Shown in pieces: positions 6,920-16,107 of a DNA stretch of 64,000 nucleotides (positions are counted from its first letter, which is position 1; each line of letters starts with the position of its first letter). Source of the stretch: a virus; the IMG/VR virus record IMGVR_UViG_3300032287_001974, positions 21,633 to 85,632 of that record; one strand, given 5' to 3'. The notes under the pieces are model-generated. The model saw only the letters and a program-made list of their open reading frames with translations. It was not told where the DNA came from and made no database searches. The translations under genes were made by a program, and so were the position numbers.

Positions 6920-7527
6920 GTTTTCTATTTAGCGAAGATGAGGCCCTAAAGACTCGACTTAAGGGAATCATTGTTTACGACGAGAAGAACAACAACCGCG
7001 AAGTAGGCGTTTGGTTTGCTAACCCTGACATTGAACAGCGCGCCCAGTCTTACCCCTACATTACTGTTGAGCTAATTGACACTGTGTGGGCTAGCTACCG
7101 TCAGGCTTCTGGCTTGATTGTGGACAACGACGCCCAAGGAACAATTGCCCCAGTAGCTGGAAAGCTATACACCTACGAAGTACCGGTTGCTTGGGATTTA
7201 ACTTACCAAGTTACTACCTACGCCAGACACCCGCGACACGACCGCGCTATGCTGGCCCACCTGCTTAATAAGGTATTCCCGTCAAAGCGCGGGTACTTGC
7301 CTATTAAAAATGATCTGGGAACAGAAACGGGCTATCGCCACTTGTTCCTCGATGAATACACAAAGCGAGACACTATTGAGGATGGCCGTCGGCTATACCG
7401 CAACGTGTTCACTCTCACAGTTACAAGTGAGGGAGCTGCTCTGCTTCCAACGGATGCGCCGGAAGTTGAACAAGTACTCATTAACGACACTACACAAAAT
7501 ATCCCGACTGACCTACAACCTCTGTAA
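6916..7527 (+). CDS. Putative tail terminator
   Basis: A 203-residue protein starting at TTG 6916, overlapping the upstream TGA by four bases. The segment YEVPVAWDLTYQVTTYARHP with the following HDRAMLAHLLNKVFP resembles the beta-alpha core of tail terminator proteins that cap the tail tube. Its place directly before the sheath gene fits. The family match is from pattern memory, not a search. Confidence 0.55.
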   Translation: MSFLFSEDEALKTRLKGIIVYDEKNNNREVGVWFANPDIEQRAQSYPYITVELIDTVWASYRQASGLIVDNDAQGTIAPVAGKLYTYEVPVAWDLTYQVTTYARHPRHDRAMLAHLLNKVFPSKRGYLPIKNDLGTETGYRHLFLDEYTKRDTIEDGRRLYRNVFTLTVTSEGAALLPTDAPEVEQVLINDTTQNIPTDLQPL

Positions 7528-7562
7528 TATACCGCTACCTCTAACTATCAAGGAGAAAACTA

Positions 7563-9086
7563 ATGCCGTACCTACGTCCCGGTGTGTACATTGAGGAAAC
7601 CCTCAATCCAAACCCACCTATCGTCGGTCCTAACTCTGACTCAGTTGCAGCCTTTGTGGGCACTTCTGACAAGGGCCCAGTGGCCGCAACTCTAGTGACC
7701 TCATGGTCACAGTTCACAAGCCTTTATGGCTCATGGAGCACAACTGCTAGCCGTAACAAGCTAATTACAGCTGTATACATGTTCTTTGCAAACGGCGGAA
7801 GCCGCTGCTACGTCAAGCGCGTTACTGCTGGAACCCCTGTTGTTGCTACCAGCACCTTCCTAGACAGCACCTCTCCAACAGCAGCCAATACTTTAACCGT
7901 AAACGCGCTTAACGCTGGTGCTTGGGGCAACGACATCTGGATTGGTATCAACACCTCATCACTTGGCTCTAGCTACTTTGATCTAACTGTCTACTACAGC
8001 AGCACTGCCTCTGCAGGTAATGCAGTTGAGCGATTCACTGACATTACTATGCTAAACAGCGACCCACGTTACGCTATCTCAGTTATTAATGGAAGTTCTG
8101 CTTACATCACTGTAGTTGACGCAAGCCCATCGGACAGCCACACAGCGAGCGACAACCCAGCCCCTACTGGAGCTGGTGGAAGCGTTCCTGTAGAGCTAGC
8201 CTCTGGTGCAGATGGCACCGCCCCTACAGATGCTAACTTGGTTTCTGCGCTGACTGCTTTTGACACCATTACTCAGAGCCTAATCCTGAACCTTCCAGGT
8301 GTTACAGGCACAACTGATGTAAACGGTGCAATCACTTACGCAGCCGGCCGTGGAGACGTGTTTGTAGTTATCGACCCTCTTGTTGATACTGTGTCAGCTC
8401 AGCTAACTCGTGCGGCTGCTTACACCAGCACTTCGTACGCAGCCGTGTACTACCCTAGCTTGGTTATTCCAGACCCAGTTAGCTCTGCACCTAACGCAAT
8501 TACAACTGTCCCGACCGGAGCCGCTGTTATGGGCCGCTATGTTGCAACAGATGCTTCTCGCGGTATTTTCAAGTCTCCTGCTGGTCTAGATGCTCGTCTT
8601 TCTGGAGTTGTCTCAGTAGCACAGTTGACTAACAGCGACCTTGACGCACTAAACAGCGCCTCGGCTCCTGTAAACGCAATCCGCTACGTACCAGGTTCTG
8701 GCATCGTGGTTATGGGTGCCCGTACCCTAAAGCCAGGATACGCAGACCGTTATGTATCGGTACGCCGTAGCCTAATCTACTTAAAGAAGAGCTTGGAAGA
8801 CCTAACTGGTTTTGCAATCTTCGAGCCAAACGACGAGCGTCTATGGAATCGACTAACTTCTACAGTAGAAACTTTCCTCACCGACTTCTGGCAACAGGGC
8901 GGTCTCCGCGGTCTAACCCCGGCAGACTCGTTCTACGTCAAGTGTGACGAGGAGAACAACACTACCAACCAAATTGACAATGGAAACGTAGTGGTCGAGG
9001 TAGGCGTTGCTCTCCAGCGTCCTGCTGAATTCGTAGTTATCCGCATTAGCCAGTACGACAGCGGCGCTGTTGTAACTATTTCCTAG
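7563..9086 (+). CDS. Tail sheath protein
   Basis: The contractile sheath subunit that surrounds the tail tube. The 507-residue product starts YLRPGVYIEETLNPNPP, the hallmark opening of sheath proteins. It ends with the conserved C-terminal domain (FEPNDERLWNRLTSTVETF; GGLRGLTPADSFYVKCD; VVVEVGVALQRPAEFVV). Length is usual for the family. AAGGAG lies six bases before ATG 7563. This gene fixes the phage as myovirus-type. Confidence 0.97.
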   Translation: MPYLRPGVYIEETLNPNPPIVGPNSDSVAAFVGTSDKGPVAATLVTSWSQFTSLYGSWSTTASRNKLITAVYMFFANGGSRCYVKRVTAGTPVVATSTFLDSTSPTAANTLTVNALNAGAWGNDIWIGINTSSLGSSYFDLTVYYSSTASAGNAVERFTDITMLNSDPRYAISVINGSSAYITVVDASPSDSHTASDNPAPTGAGGSVPVELASGADGTAPTDANLVSALTAFDTITQSLILNLPGVTGTTDVNGAITYAAGRGDVFVVIDPLVDTVSAQLTRAAAYTSTSYAAVYYPSLVIPDPVSSAPNAITTVPTGAAVMGRYVATDASRGIFKSPAGLDARLSGVVSVAQLTNSDLDALNSASAPVNAIRYVPGSGIVVMGARTLKPGYADRYVSVRRSLIYLKKSLEDLTGFAIFEPNDERLWNRLTSTVETFLTDFWQQGGLRGLTPADSFYVKCDEENNTTNQIDNGNVVVEVGVALQRPAEFVVIRISQYDSGAVVTIS

Positions 9087-9097
9087 GAGGAACCTAA

Positions 9098-9697
9098 ATG
9101 GCAACCACCCAAAACGCCAAGAGTAGCATTCAACGCTTCTCTAAACTGGCTACTGATCCAATCCGTAATTTTAGATTCCTTGTGGAATTTCAGACTACCG
9201 CGGATGGCAACCCAGCTGCCAACACCTTCATGAACTTCAGTGGAGGCTTCACTCAGATTTCAGGTCTGAACATCACTACCCAGAGCATCAGCTACCGCGA
9301 AGGCGGCATGAACACGACTCTGCACCAGGTTCCTGGTCAGACCTCGTTCCAGCCAATCACCCTTCAGCGTGGTGTTATCTACGGTAAGGATGAGTCAATC
9401 AACTGGATGAAGACCCTGTTCGCAGCTGCTGCTGGCGAAGGTATCCCGGGTTCTGGCGGAAAGAACTTCCGTTGCAACCTAGTCATCTACGTCCTTGACC
9501 ACCCAATTACCGCTGACCCGCTAATCACGGCTAATGACATCGTGTCTACAAAGGCATTTAAGATGAAGTTTAAGGTACACAACGCTTGGATTCAGGCGCT
9601 GAACTTTACTGACCTTAACGCCCAAGACAACGCGCTTATGTACGAGACCATGACTCTTGTGCACGAGGGCCTTTCGGTATCTTTCGTAACTCAGTAA
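9098..9697 (+). CDS. Tail tube protein (gp19-like)
   Basis: The inner tube subunit. The 199-residue product has DPIRNFRFLVEF near the start, FTQISGLN, and the conserved FKVHNAWIQALNFTDLNAQD segment near the end, matching the T4 gp19-like / PF06841 tube family. AGGAGG lies seven bases before ATG 9098. It follows the sheath gene by 11 bases as in most contractile phages. Confidence 0.95.
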   Translation: MATTQNAKSSIQRFSKLATDPIRNFRFLVEFQTTADGNPAANTFMNFSGGFTQISGLNITTQSISYREGGMNTTLHQVPGQTSFQPITLQRGVIYGKDESINWMKTLFAAAAGEGIPGSGGKNFRCNLVIYVLDHPITADPLITANDIVSTKAFKMKFKVHNAWIQALNFTDLNAQDNALMYETMTLVHEGLSVSFVTQ

Positions 9698-9739
9698 TAA
9701 ATTCTGGTAAACTAATAAATAACTAATTAGGAGCATTAC

Positions 9740-10543
9740 ATGTCTGAAGAGATTTTCACAAGCAATACAACGGCAATTGAATCAGCTATCGCTGAGGTCA
9801 ATGATACGCCGGAAGTAGAGATCGAAACCGTTGCACCATCTAATACTGACGTGCTGCTCCCCGGCGGATTCATCGCCGGGGACGGCTCGGTAGTAAAGTA
9901 CGCAGAAGTGCGTGAACTTAACGGAGTTGACGAAGAGGCAATTGCCAAAACCGGAACTCCAGGCAAGGCTCTCATGGCTATGCTACAGCGAGGTCTAGTG
10001 TCTCTTGGCGGCGAAAAAGCTACCAAAGAGGACCTAGACAAGATGCTTAGCGGAGACCGTGACGCAGTGCTTATTGGTATTCGTCGAGTAACCTTCGGTG
10101 ACACTATTGACTTTGAGTTCCCTTGCGAAAACTGCAAGACAGACTTAAACGTAACCGTGAACTTAGGAACTGACGTCCCTTACAAGAATCTTGAGGACCC
10201 TCAAGAGGGACGCACGTTTGTGTACCAGTCTAAGACCAGCGGTGAAATTAAAGTCTCTTTGCCTACTGGCCTTGTGCAGCGAAAGCTTCTTGAGAACATT
10301 GATAAGAGCCGACCTGAACTAAACACCATCCTTTTGGCTGGCTGTGTAGATTCAATTAACGGCAATGGTTCTCTGGGAGCTAGCTCTGTTCTAAAGCTTG
10401 GTATGAAAGACCGAGAGCAACTTGTCACTGAGATCATTACCAGAACCCCAGGCCCACGCCTTGGGGAGGTGAAGACGACCTGTGAGGCATGTGGCGAGGA
10501 TATTCCTATGCCACTGTCGTTGGCAGATTTGTTTCGTCTATAG
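9740..10543 (+). CDS. Tail assembly chaperone, short form (T4 gp26-like)
   Basis: The 267-residue product lies between tube and tape-measure genes, where contractile and long-tailed phages encode the chaperone that coats the tape measure. RRVTFGDTIDFEFPCENC and a late CEACGEDIPMPLSLADLF give two CxxC pairs (near residues 129 and 248), as in the T4-baseplate/PF12322 type. The gene ends at TTG TTT CGT CTA TAG, and a second frame without a good start of its own follows. A longer fused product by frameshifting is proposed under the next entries. Confidence 0.8.
   Translation: MSEEIFTSNTTAIESAIAEVNDTPEVEIETVAPSNTDVLLPGGFIAGDGSVVKYAEVRELNGVDEEAIAKTGTPGKALMAMLQRGLVSLGGEKATKEDLDKMLSGDRDAVLIGIRRVTFGDTIDFEFPCENCKTDLNVTVNLGTDVPYKNLEDPQEGRTFVYQSKTSGEIKVSLPTGLVQRKLLENIDKSRPELNTILLAGCVDSINGNGSLGASSVLKLGMKDREQLVTEIITRTPGPRLGEVKTTCEACGEDIPMPLSLADLFRL
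10529..10538 (+). other. Candidate +1 frameshift site (TTG TTT CGT C)
   Basis: The upstream frame reads TTG TTT CGT CTA TAG. A +1 slip on TTT (Phe tRNA moving from UUU to UUC) continues as GTC TAT AGA GAC. UUU CGU C is the core of the known +1 site of influenza PA-X. The fused product would have about 316 residues. Programmed frameshifts between two chaperone forms are well known in tailed phages, usually -1; a +1 event here is inferred from the frames. Confidence 0.55.
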
Positions 10544-10691
10544 AGACGAAGATTACGAAGCACTACTCGACCAGTATGAAGCACTAACCAGATCATTTCC
10601 CGGATGGACGCTCTCTGACATCAGAGAGATGTCTGTAAGAGAACGTTTAAATTGGTTGTCTCGTGCATCCAGAAATAGGATAGGTCAGTAA
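10536..10691 (+). CDS. Tail assembly chaperone C-terminal extension (frameshift product part)
   Basis: This frame encodes about 51 residues (DEDYEALLDQYEALTRSFP; ERLNWLSRASRNRIGQ), a short helical domain like the second part of gpG-gpT chaperones. Its only upstream ATG, at 10482, lies deep inside the previous gene without a ribosome site, and an internal ATG at 10629 would leave only 20 residues. It is therefore best read as the extension made by +1 frameshifting at 10532-10538. Its TAA shares a base with the tape-measure ATG. Confidence 0.55.
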   Translation, partial: VYRDEDYEALLDQYEALTRSFPGWTLSDIREMSVRERLNWLSRASRNRIGQ

Positions 10692-13066
10692 TGTTAGGTT
10701 TACCGGTAGGCGGTAGCAGCCCTAAAAAGGCTAAGCTAGTCGCTGACCTTGCCGTTGAGTATACCAAGCTCAACGCTATCCTTGAAAAAACGGCAACGCT
10801 TTCTGGCACCATCTCTAAAAACCTTAAAAATTCTAAAGGTGGCGGCCCCGGCGGCGGCGCTATGCAATTTGGCAGCAGCCCGCCCCCTCCTATAGCCGGT
10901 GGCTCTCCTCCCCCAGGCAGCTCTGCTGTAGTCGGTACCGGCCCTGGTGGCGGTGGCTTAACCACTCCTGTAGGAAACACTCAATTTAAGAGCCCTGGCG
11001 CTAGCAGCATGAGCTGGAGCGAAGTAGGCAAGAATGCTATGCGCTCTGTTGCCGAGGGTATTCCCGGCGCACTTGCCGCAGGTGGCTCAGGATTTTTACA
11101 GGCTATTAACCCTAGCGATTTTGTTGCCAACGATATGGCTCGTCGATCAATGGCTTTTTACCAGGGAATGGGCGGACAAACAGGGGCCGATAAAGCCGGC
11201 AAGCAAATTGAAAATATGATGAACGCTGGAACCGCTACCAGCGCTCTAGATGGTGCTAACGCTGCCATGATGGGTGCCAGTAATGGCCTTATGCCAGGCA
11301 TAGGTGGTGGAGCATACAGTGGTGCTGCTGGCGTTTCTAACATTATGCCGGGTGTTGGCCTTGAGGGCGGTATGGAAGCTCAGGCTGCCCTTAATAAAGC
11401 TAGTTCTGTAAACAAGCTTCGTATGATCGGCATTCAAGTTCGTGACGCTAACGGTTTGCCTAGGGCCGTAGAGGATGTTGCACGTCAGCTTTGGGGCCAA
11501 CTAAAGGGCATGACCGGCGGCGACGGCCAGGGCTCTATTACTGAGGAAGACCTTACCTTTGCTTTGCAATCAGGTAACTCACTTGACTCAATGCTTAACC
11601 AATACTTTGGTAATGACCCAATTCTTCGTCAGTCAGTTATCCGCTACCTGTACCAGTTTGCTTCAGGAAAAGGCACAAGTAAAAAAGACCTAGAAAAAAC
11701 TAACGCTAACCCCGCTGTATCCCAATCAGCAGGTAGACGAAACGCTGCCGCTTACGGCGCTATTAATGCTTACACTACCAAGGGCGCGCAGGGGGTTACA
11801 GACGCTAACGATATGGTCGCTCAGCTAGCTAGAATCGCAACTTCTTTGGAATTCCTGCTGGGCCCTGTAGTCCAGTTTACTACGTTTATGCAGACGCTTA
11901 GCGGCGGAGCCAACGGCGGTATCGGAAACCTAATCGGTGGTCTTGGAAACCTAGTTGGTCCAGCCATTGGAATGGCGCTTACAAAAGCATTTGGGCCTGT
12001 AACTAACTTTTTTAAAGGCATGTTTGGCGGTGGCACGGCTGCTGCCGGAACAACTGCTGCGGGCACATCCGCTAAGGCTGGTACAGCTGCAGCCAGTAAA
12101 CTAGGCACTAGGGCAGCGGGTCTTGCGGCTGCGCCATTTATTACTAACGTCAGTAATATGATTGGCCTTGCTACTAGAGACAAGAATGTTCCGCTAACTG
12201 AAATCGAAAAAGCTACGCTACAGCATGAGTCTGGAATTAGAGCCGCAGATGCTATGTATATACCTTCGGGCAAAGATGGCAAGCCTTGGTGGGAAGACTT
12301 TGGCGGCGGCGAGGGCGGCGACGGCCAGCTTTACGGCATGGGCGATGGTGGCACCCTTGCAAGCCCTACCGATGGATACAGCAACAACATTACTAGTCGC
12401 TGGGGCGAGATCCGCCACCTAGTTATTGACGGCAAGAAGGTCACTACTAAGCCGCACGGCGGCATGGATATTGGTGTTCGTGAGGGTACATCTGTAAAGG
12501 CTGTTAAAGACGGAACAGTTATTCACACCGGATATAACCCAGACGGCTTTGGTAATAACGTTATTATTCAGCACGACGATGGTTACCAAACTGTTTACGC
12601 CCACCTTAGCTCTAAGTCAATGCAGAAGGGTGACAAGGTAACTGCTGGTCAACTTGTTGGGTTGAGCGGTAACACCGGTTTCTCTAGCGGCCCTCACTTG
12701 CACTTCCAGGTACAAAAGAACATTAATGGTAAAACTTATGACCCCGCTGCTTACCTATCCGGGTCTAAGGACGTAACGGCTTCTGGCGTACACTCAGGCA
12801 CTCCGGAAGACGCGGTTTCTAACGCGTTGTTCAGCTCTAGCGCCGGGTCTCTATTCTCTGGAGTAAAGCCCAAAGATGGCGGCGGTGGGTCTGAGTCTAG
12901 CGACCCTACTATCCTTCCAGTCGGGTCTGGCAGCCGTGGAGGAAATAACGTTACGGTAAACATCAACGTACCTGCCAGCGCTTCAATTAACGAGCAGACA
13001 CTGGCTCGGGAAGTAAAAAGAATTCTTCAGGAAGATGAACGAGTAAAGATGGCGGTAAATAGATAA
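10691..13066 (+). CDS. Tape measure protein with M23 peptidase domain
   Basis: The 791-residue product sets tail length. The first ~550 residues are Gly/Ala/Pro-rich with helical stretches and hydrophobic patches (IGNLIGGLGNLVGPAIGMAL). Residues about 570-690 form an M23 (LytM) endopeptidase: H589-x3-D593 (HGGMD), VYAHL, and H669-L-H671 (PHLHFQVQ), with the zinc-binding residues apparently intact. Peptidoglycan-cutting domains in tape measures help the tail tip through the cell wall. It starts at ATG 10691, overlapping the chaperone stop. The tape length is moderate, suggesting a tail in the 100-nm range (inference). Confidence 0.92.
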   Translation: MLGLPVGGSSPKKAKLVADLAVEYTKLNAILEKTATLSGTISKNLKNSKGGGPGGGAMQFGSSPPPPIAGGSPPPGSSAVVGTGPGGGGLTTPVGNTQFKSPGASSMSWSEVGKNAMRSVAEGIPGALAAGGSGFLQAINPSDFVANDMARRSMAFYQGMGGQTGADKAGKQIENMMNAGTATSALDGANAAMMGASNGLMPGIGGGAYSGAAGVSNIMPGVGLEGGMEAQAALNKASSVNKLRMIGIQVRDANGLPRAVEDVARQLWGQLKGMTGGDGQGSITEEDLTFALQSGNSLDSMLNQYFGNDPILRQSVIRYLYQFASGKGTSKKDLEKTNANPAVSQSAGRRNAAAYGAINAYTTKGAQGVTDANDMVAQLARIATSLEFLLGPVVQFTTFMQTLSGGANGGIGNLIGGLGNLVGPAIGMALTKAFGPVTNFFKGMFGGGTAAAGTTAAGTSAKAGTAAASKLGTRAAGLAAAPFITNVSNMIGLATRDKNVPLTEIEKATLQHESGIRAADAMYIPSGKDGKPWWEDFGGGEGGDGQLYGMGDGGTLASPTDGYSNNITSRWGEIRHLVIDGKKVTTKPHGGMDIGVREGTSVKAVKDGTVIHTGYNPDGFGNNVIIQHDDGYQTVYAHLSSKSMQKGDKVTAGQLVGLSGNTGFSSGPHLHFQVQKNINGKTYDPAAYLSGSKDVTASGVHSGTPEDAVSNALFSSSAGSLFSGVKPKDGGGGSESSDPTILPVGSGSRGGNNVTVNINVPASASINEQTLAREVKRILQEDERVKMAVNR

Positions 13067-14520
13067 TGTCTGACGCAGGACTATATAATCTTCAGAGCTC
13101 CGCAGCTAAAAGATCTGCTAACTCTAATGACAGGGACCTAAGCCCTGCACAGTACTACGCTAATCTTGGTGTAGATCCGTCGGTAAAGCCGGGAACTCCG
13201 CAGCCAAAGATTAAGGCGGGAACGATTATTACCACAGTCGGCCCGGCAAACAACTCTATTTGGGCACTCCAGACATCAAGACACGCCGCCGGCATTCCTG
13301 TAGTACCTGCCGCTTGCTACCCAAAGGGGCATAAACTTGCTGGCGGAGTCAGCATGGGAGTTACTAAGGTCCTGTCTTACGCTGACACGCAGAACCCTAG
13401 CGTCACTAAAAACTACACCTTTGTTAACCAGTCTGTTAAGATTAAGGGCCCTGACGGCGAGTGGCTGTACTACCGCGGTTACTACATTCCTAAAGTTAAG
13501 ACTGTTGTTGCCAAGCCGAGCGTAGACAATAAGCCTATTCCACTAAAGCCAAGCAGCCCTAATGAGTATAGGTGGAACTTACCGCCTCACAAGTGGAGCC
13601 TTCCTGTACTGCCGTCTAGTGACCCTAACTTTATGCCAACTGGTTACAACCGACCTCCGTCACAAGACCGATACCGTCGTGGCCGTTTGTGGTGGAAGTC
13701 TAGTGACCCTAACCTGTCTATCGGTACCAGCACTGACAATAGCAAAAACTCTAGTGTTGCAGGAAAAGACGACGCTCACAAATACGGGTTTCAGTTCCTG
13801 TGGAACCCGGAAAAGTTTACTACCTCAGTTCAAGTAAACATGGATGCTACCCCCTCTGCACAAGACCGTTTTATTGGTGGCCCTGGTTACTTCCCAGCTA
13901 CTGAAGTTCTCTCACTGACTATCAGGATTGACAGAACTAATGACTTTGCTTGCGCAGCTAGCATGTTTGATCGCCCCACCTGGTCGGCTCCTCCTACCCT
14001 ACTTAAAAGAGATTCGGGACTGTCTCAGGACATTATTAATTTAACCAACGCAGGGCTTCTTGCAAATAACTTTGCTAAACACCAAAACTTTGTCGATAAG
14101 TCACAAGTAGCGCAGTTTATTCAGTACTACCGCGTCAACGGCAGCTTTGCTCAAGACGAAACAAATGCGTCTATCGAAGCAAAACTTATTGACCTGTATC
14201 AGCGCGGCACTTTGGCTGATATTGAGTTTTTGCTTAGAGCTATTAACGGCTCTGGACCGGGTAGCGGTAGAAACGGTAAACCGGTTACGTGGGCCAATGG
14301 TCGAGGTATTTCTACCGCCGACATTGGGTTTCTTGTTCCTACCGTTCTAAACATTGACGTTGGTCCGTTGTCTTACCAAGGTTACGTAACTAGCTTGTCA
14401 ATCGAACACGGGGCTTTCACTCAGGACATGATTCCTATTCGTTCTGACCTTACTGTTTCATTTAACCTACTGGCTACAGTCGGCCTTACCGCACCTGAGT
14501 TGGCAGGAGGAACTAAATAA
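13066..14520 (+). CDS. Baseplate tube-initiator protein (CIS-tube-like)
   Basis: A 484-residue protein placed right after the tape measure. FQFLWNPEKFTTSVQVNMD in the middle and LSYQGYVTSLSIEHGAFTQD near the end resemble the contractile injection system tube-initiation proteins (PF19266-like), which join the tube to the hub. The first 200 residues are Pro/Lys-rich and may be a phage-specific extension (YYRGYYIPKVKTVVAKP). Overlaps neighbours by one base at each end. Confidence 0.65.
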   Translation: MSDAGLYNLQSSAAKRSANSNDRDLSPAQYYANLGVDPSVKPGTPQPKIKAGTIITTVGPANNSIWALQTSRHAAGIPVVPAACYPKGHKLAGGVSMGVTKVLSYADTQNPSVTKNYTFVNQSVKIKGPDGEWLYYRGYYIPKVKTVVAKPSVDNKPIPLKPSSPNEYRWNLPPHKWSLPVLPSSDPNFMPTGYNRPPSQDRYRRGRLWWKSSDPNLSIGTSTDNSKNSSVAGKDDAHKYGFQFLWNPEKFTTSVQVNMDATPSAQDRFIGGPGYFPATEVLSLTIRIDRTNDFACAASMFDRPTWSAPPTLLKRDSGLSQDIINLTNAGLLANNFAKHQNFVDKSQVAQFIQYYRVNGSFAQDETNASIEAKLIDLYQRGTLADIEFLLRAINGSGPGSGRNGKPVTWANGRGISTADIGFLVPTVLNIDVGPLSYQGYVTSLSIEHGAFTQDMIPIRSDLTVSFNLLATVGLTAPELAGGTK

Positions 14521-14801
14521 TGACTATTCACATTGGTTCTCGATACGAAGACTCAGTAGTAGATTTTGTAGCGTTCTCTCAAGACGGGGACGCCGCTCCT
14601 ATTGTCTTCTACGAGTTTTCTGACATCGGTCAGATTCAGTACGTTGAGTACACGTGGAAAGAGGGAGACCGCCTAGACCAGGTAGCAGCTAAGTTTTACC
14701 AGTACCCCGACCACTGGTGGATCATTGCTGAATATAACCCCAACGTTACTGACCCGCAAAATATTCCCGCTGGAACAAAGTTAAGGATACCTAGTGTCTA
14801 A
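14520..14801 (+). CDS. LysM-like baseplate protein (gp53-like)
   Basis: A 93-residue protein with a LysM-type core: YTWKEGDRLDQVAAKFYQY, PDHWWIIAEYNP and a closing IPAGTKLRIPSV. In contractile phages and injection systems a small LysM protein at this position joins the initiator ring to the wedges. It overlaps the hub gene by eight bases. Confidence 0.8.
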   Translation: MTIHIGSRYEDSVVDFVAFSQDGDAAPIVFYEFSDIGQIQYVEYTWKEGDRLDQVAAKFYQYPDHWWIIAEYNPNVTDPQNIPAGTKLRIPSV

Positions 14802-16107
14802 CTTTGTAAGGCTTGATTTGCCTAATAACCAGTTTAAATTTAAGCGTGTCTACAAACTTAGTTACATGCAGGAAAACTACCACCATGATTTTGCCCGTGT
14901 CTACTTTAGAGACTGGGCAATTAGCCCTACTCAACTGAGGTCCGGTTCTCCGATGGTAATTCAGTTGCACGGTAAAAAGTTCTATGGGTATGTGCACGAC
15001 GTGCGCTCCCACCAAGATAACAACAGCAACTTTACTGAGATCGGTTTTATTGGCGCATCTTGGGTGATGAGACAGGCTAGCCAGCAAGTATACAATGACG
15101 TTACAGCTGACCAGATCGTTGTGCAAATTGCTAAGAAATACAACTTTGGATACAAAGTTACTGCGCACCCACGCGTGTTCCCGCACATTTCTCAGGGCGG
15201 GTTAACTGACTGGGAGTTCATGGTAAAGCTAGCAAAGCAGTCTGGGTATTTCTTGCGCGCCGAAAACACAGTTCTGTACTTCCAGCCCCTGCTAGAGGAC
15301 TTTGACGGCCTGATCAACGAAGCTAAAGATTTTATTAAGGCTGACGCTGGTGTTAAGTCCGGCCCCCCTTTGTATTACTTTAAGCCAATTGTAGGGGAGA
15401 CACTGGTGCACCACGGTGCAGATAAGTCAGCTGTATCAATTGCAGGTGTTAACCCAGAGACTGGTAAACTATTTAAATACACTAAACAAACCCGATCAAA
15501 GTCCACCAGAGCAAAATCTAATCCTGAAATGTTTGATAAGCACGCCACCAACGTTGTAGCTAACAGCTATGAGGCCGCCGTGTCTGAGGCAGTAGCTGCC
15601 GACAATAAAAGCCTTTTTCCTTATCAGGCTGACGCTCAGGTTATCGGTACCCCATCTTTGCGCCCCGGCATGCCTATACACCTATCTAATTTAGGAAAAG
15701 ACTTCTCCGGCTATTGGACCATTCTTCGGGTAGAGCACGAGGTTCTTGAGGAATCTCTAAACGTTCAGGTTTACAGCACTACCCTGAGCCTAGGCACAGA
15801 CTCACTTGGAGAAACCTCTAAGCCTCAATACCCTAGGCGTCCGGCCGCTAAACCTGCCCGCAACATTGTCCCTAACGTTAGGAACACCAGACTTAAGCCA
15901 GAAACCAAACTTAAAAGCAGCGGGCTCCACGTGCAGCAAACTAAAACGACTGCTTTAGTCGGACGTGTTAACCGCGCTGACCTAAAATCTAAATCATTAG
16001 TTAAGGCGGCGTGGACCTCTGTTCAGGGAAATCTGAACACCAAACAGCCGTCTCCTACATCTCCAGTGCAAAGGTTTAAGGTGAACGCTAATGCAGCACG
16101 AGGTTAG
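14794..16107 (+). CDS. Baseplate hub protein (gpD/gp27-like)
   Basis: A 437-residue protein starting at GTG 14794. The regions FARVYFRDWAISPTQLRSG, FYGYVHDVRSHQDN, TADQIVVQIAKKYNF and LTDWEFMVKLAKQSGYFLR follow the late control gene D / hub fold. The GYFLR piece is typical of the second barrel. A Lys-rich tail of ~90 residues follows (residues 345-437). The hub sits under the tail tube and carries the spike. Confidence 0.8.
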   Translation: MSNFVRLDLPNNQFKFKRVYKLSYMQENYHHDFARVYFRDWAISPTQLRSGSPMVIQLHGKKFYGYVHDVRSHQDNNSNFTEIGFIGASWVMRQASQQVYNDVTADQIVVQIAKKYNFGYKVTAHPRVFPHISQGGLTDWEFMVKLAKQSGYFLRAENTVLYFQPLLEDFDGLINEAKDFIKADAGVKSGPPLYYFKPIVGETLVHHGADKSAVSIAGVNPETGKLFKYTKQTRSKSTRAKSNPEMFDKHATNVVANSYEAAVSEAVAADNKSLFPYQADAQVIGTPSLRPGMPIHLSNLGKDFSGYWTILRVEHEVLEESLNVQVYSTTLSLGTDSLGETSKPQYPRRPAAKPARNIVPNVRNTRLKPETKLKSSGLHVQQTKTTALVGRVNRADLKSKSLVKAAWTSVQGNLNTKQPSPTSPVQRFKVNANAARG

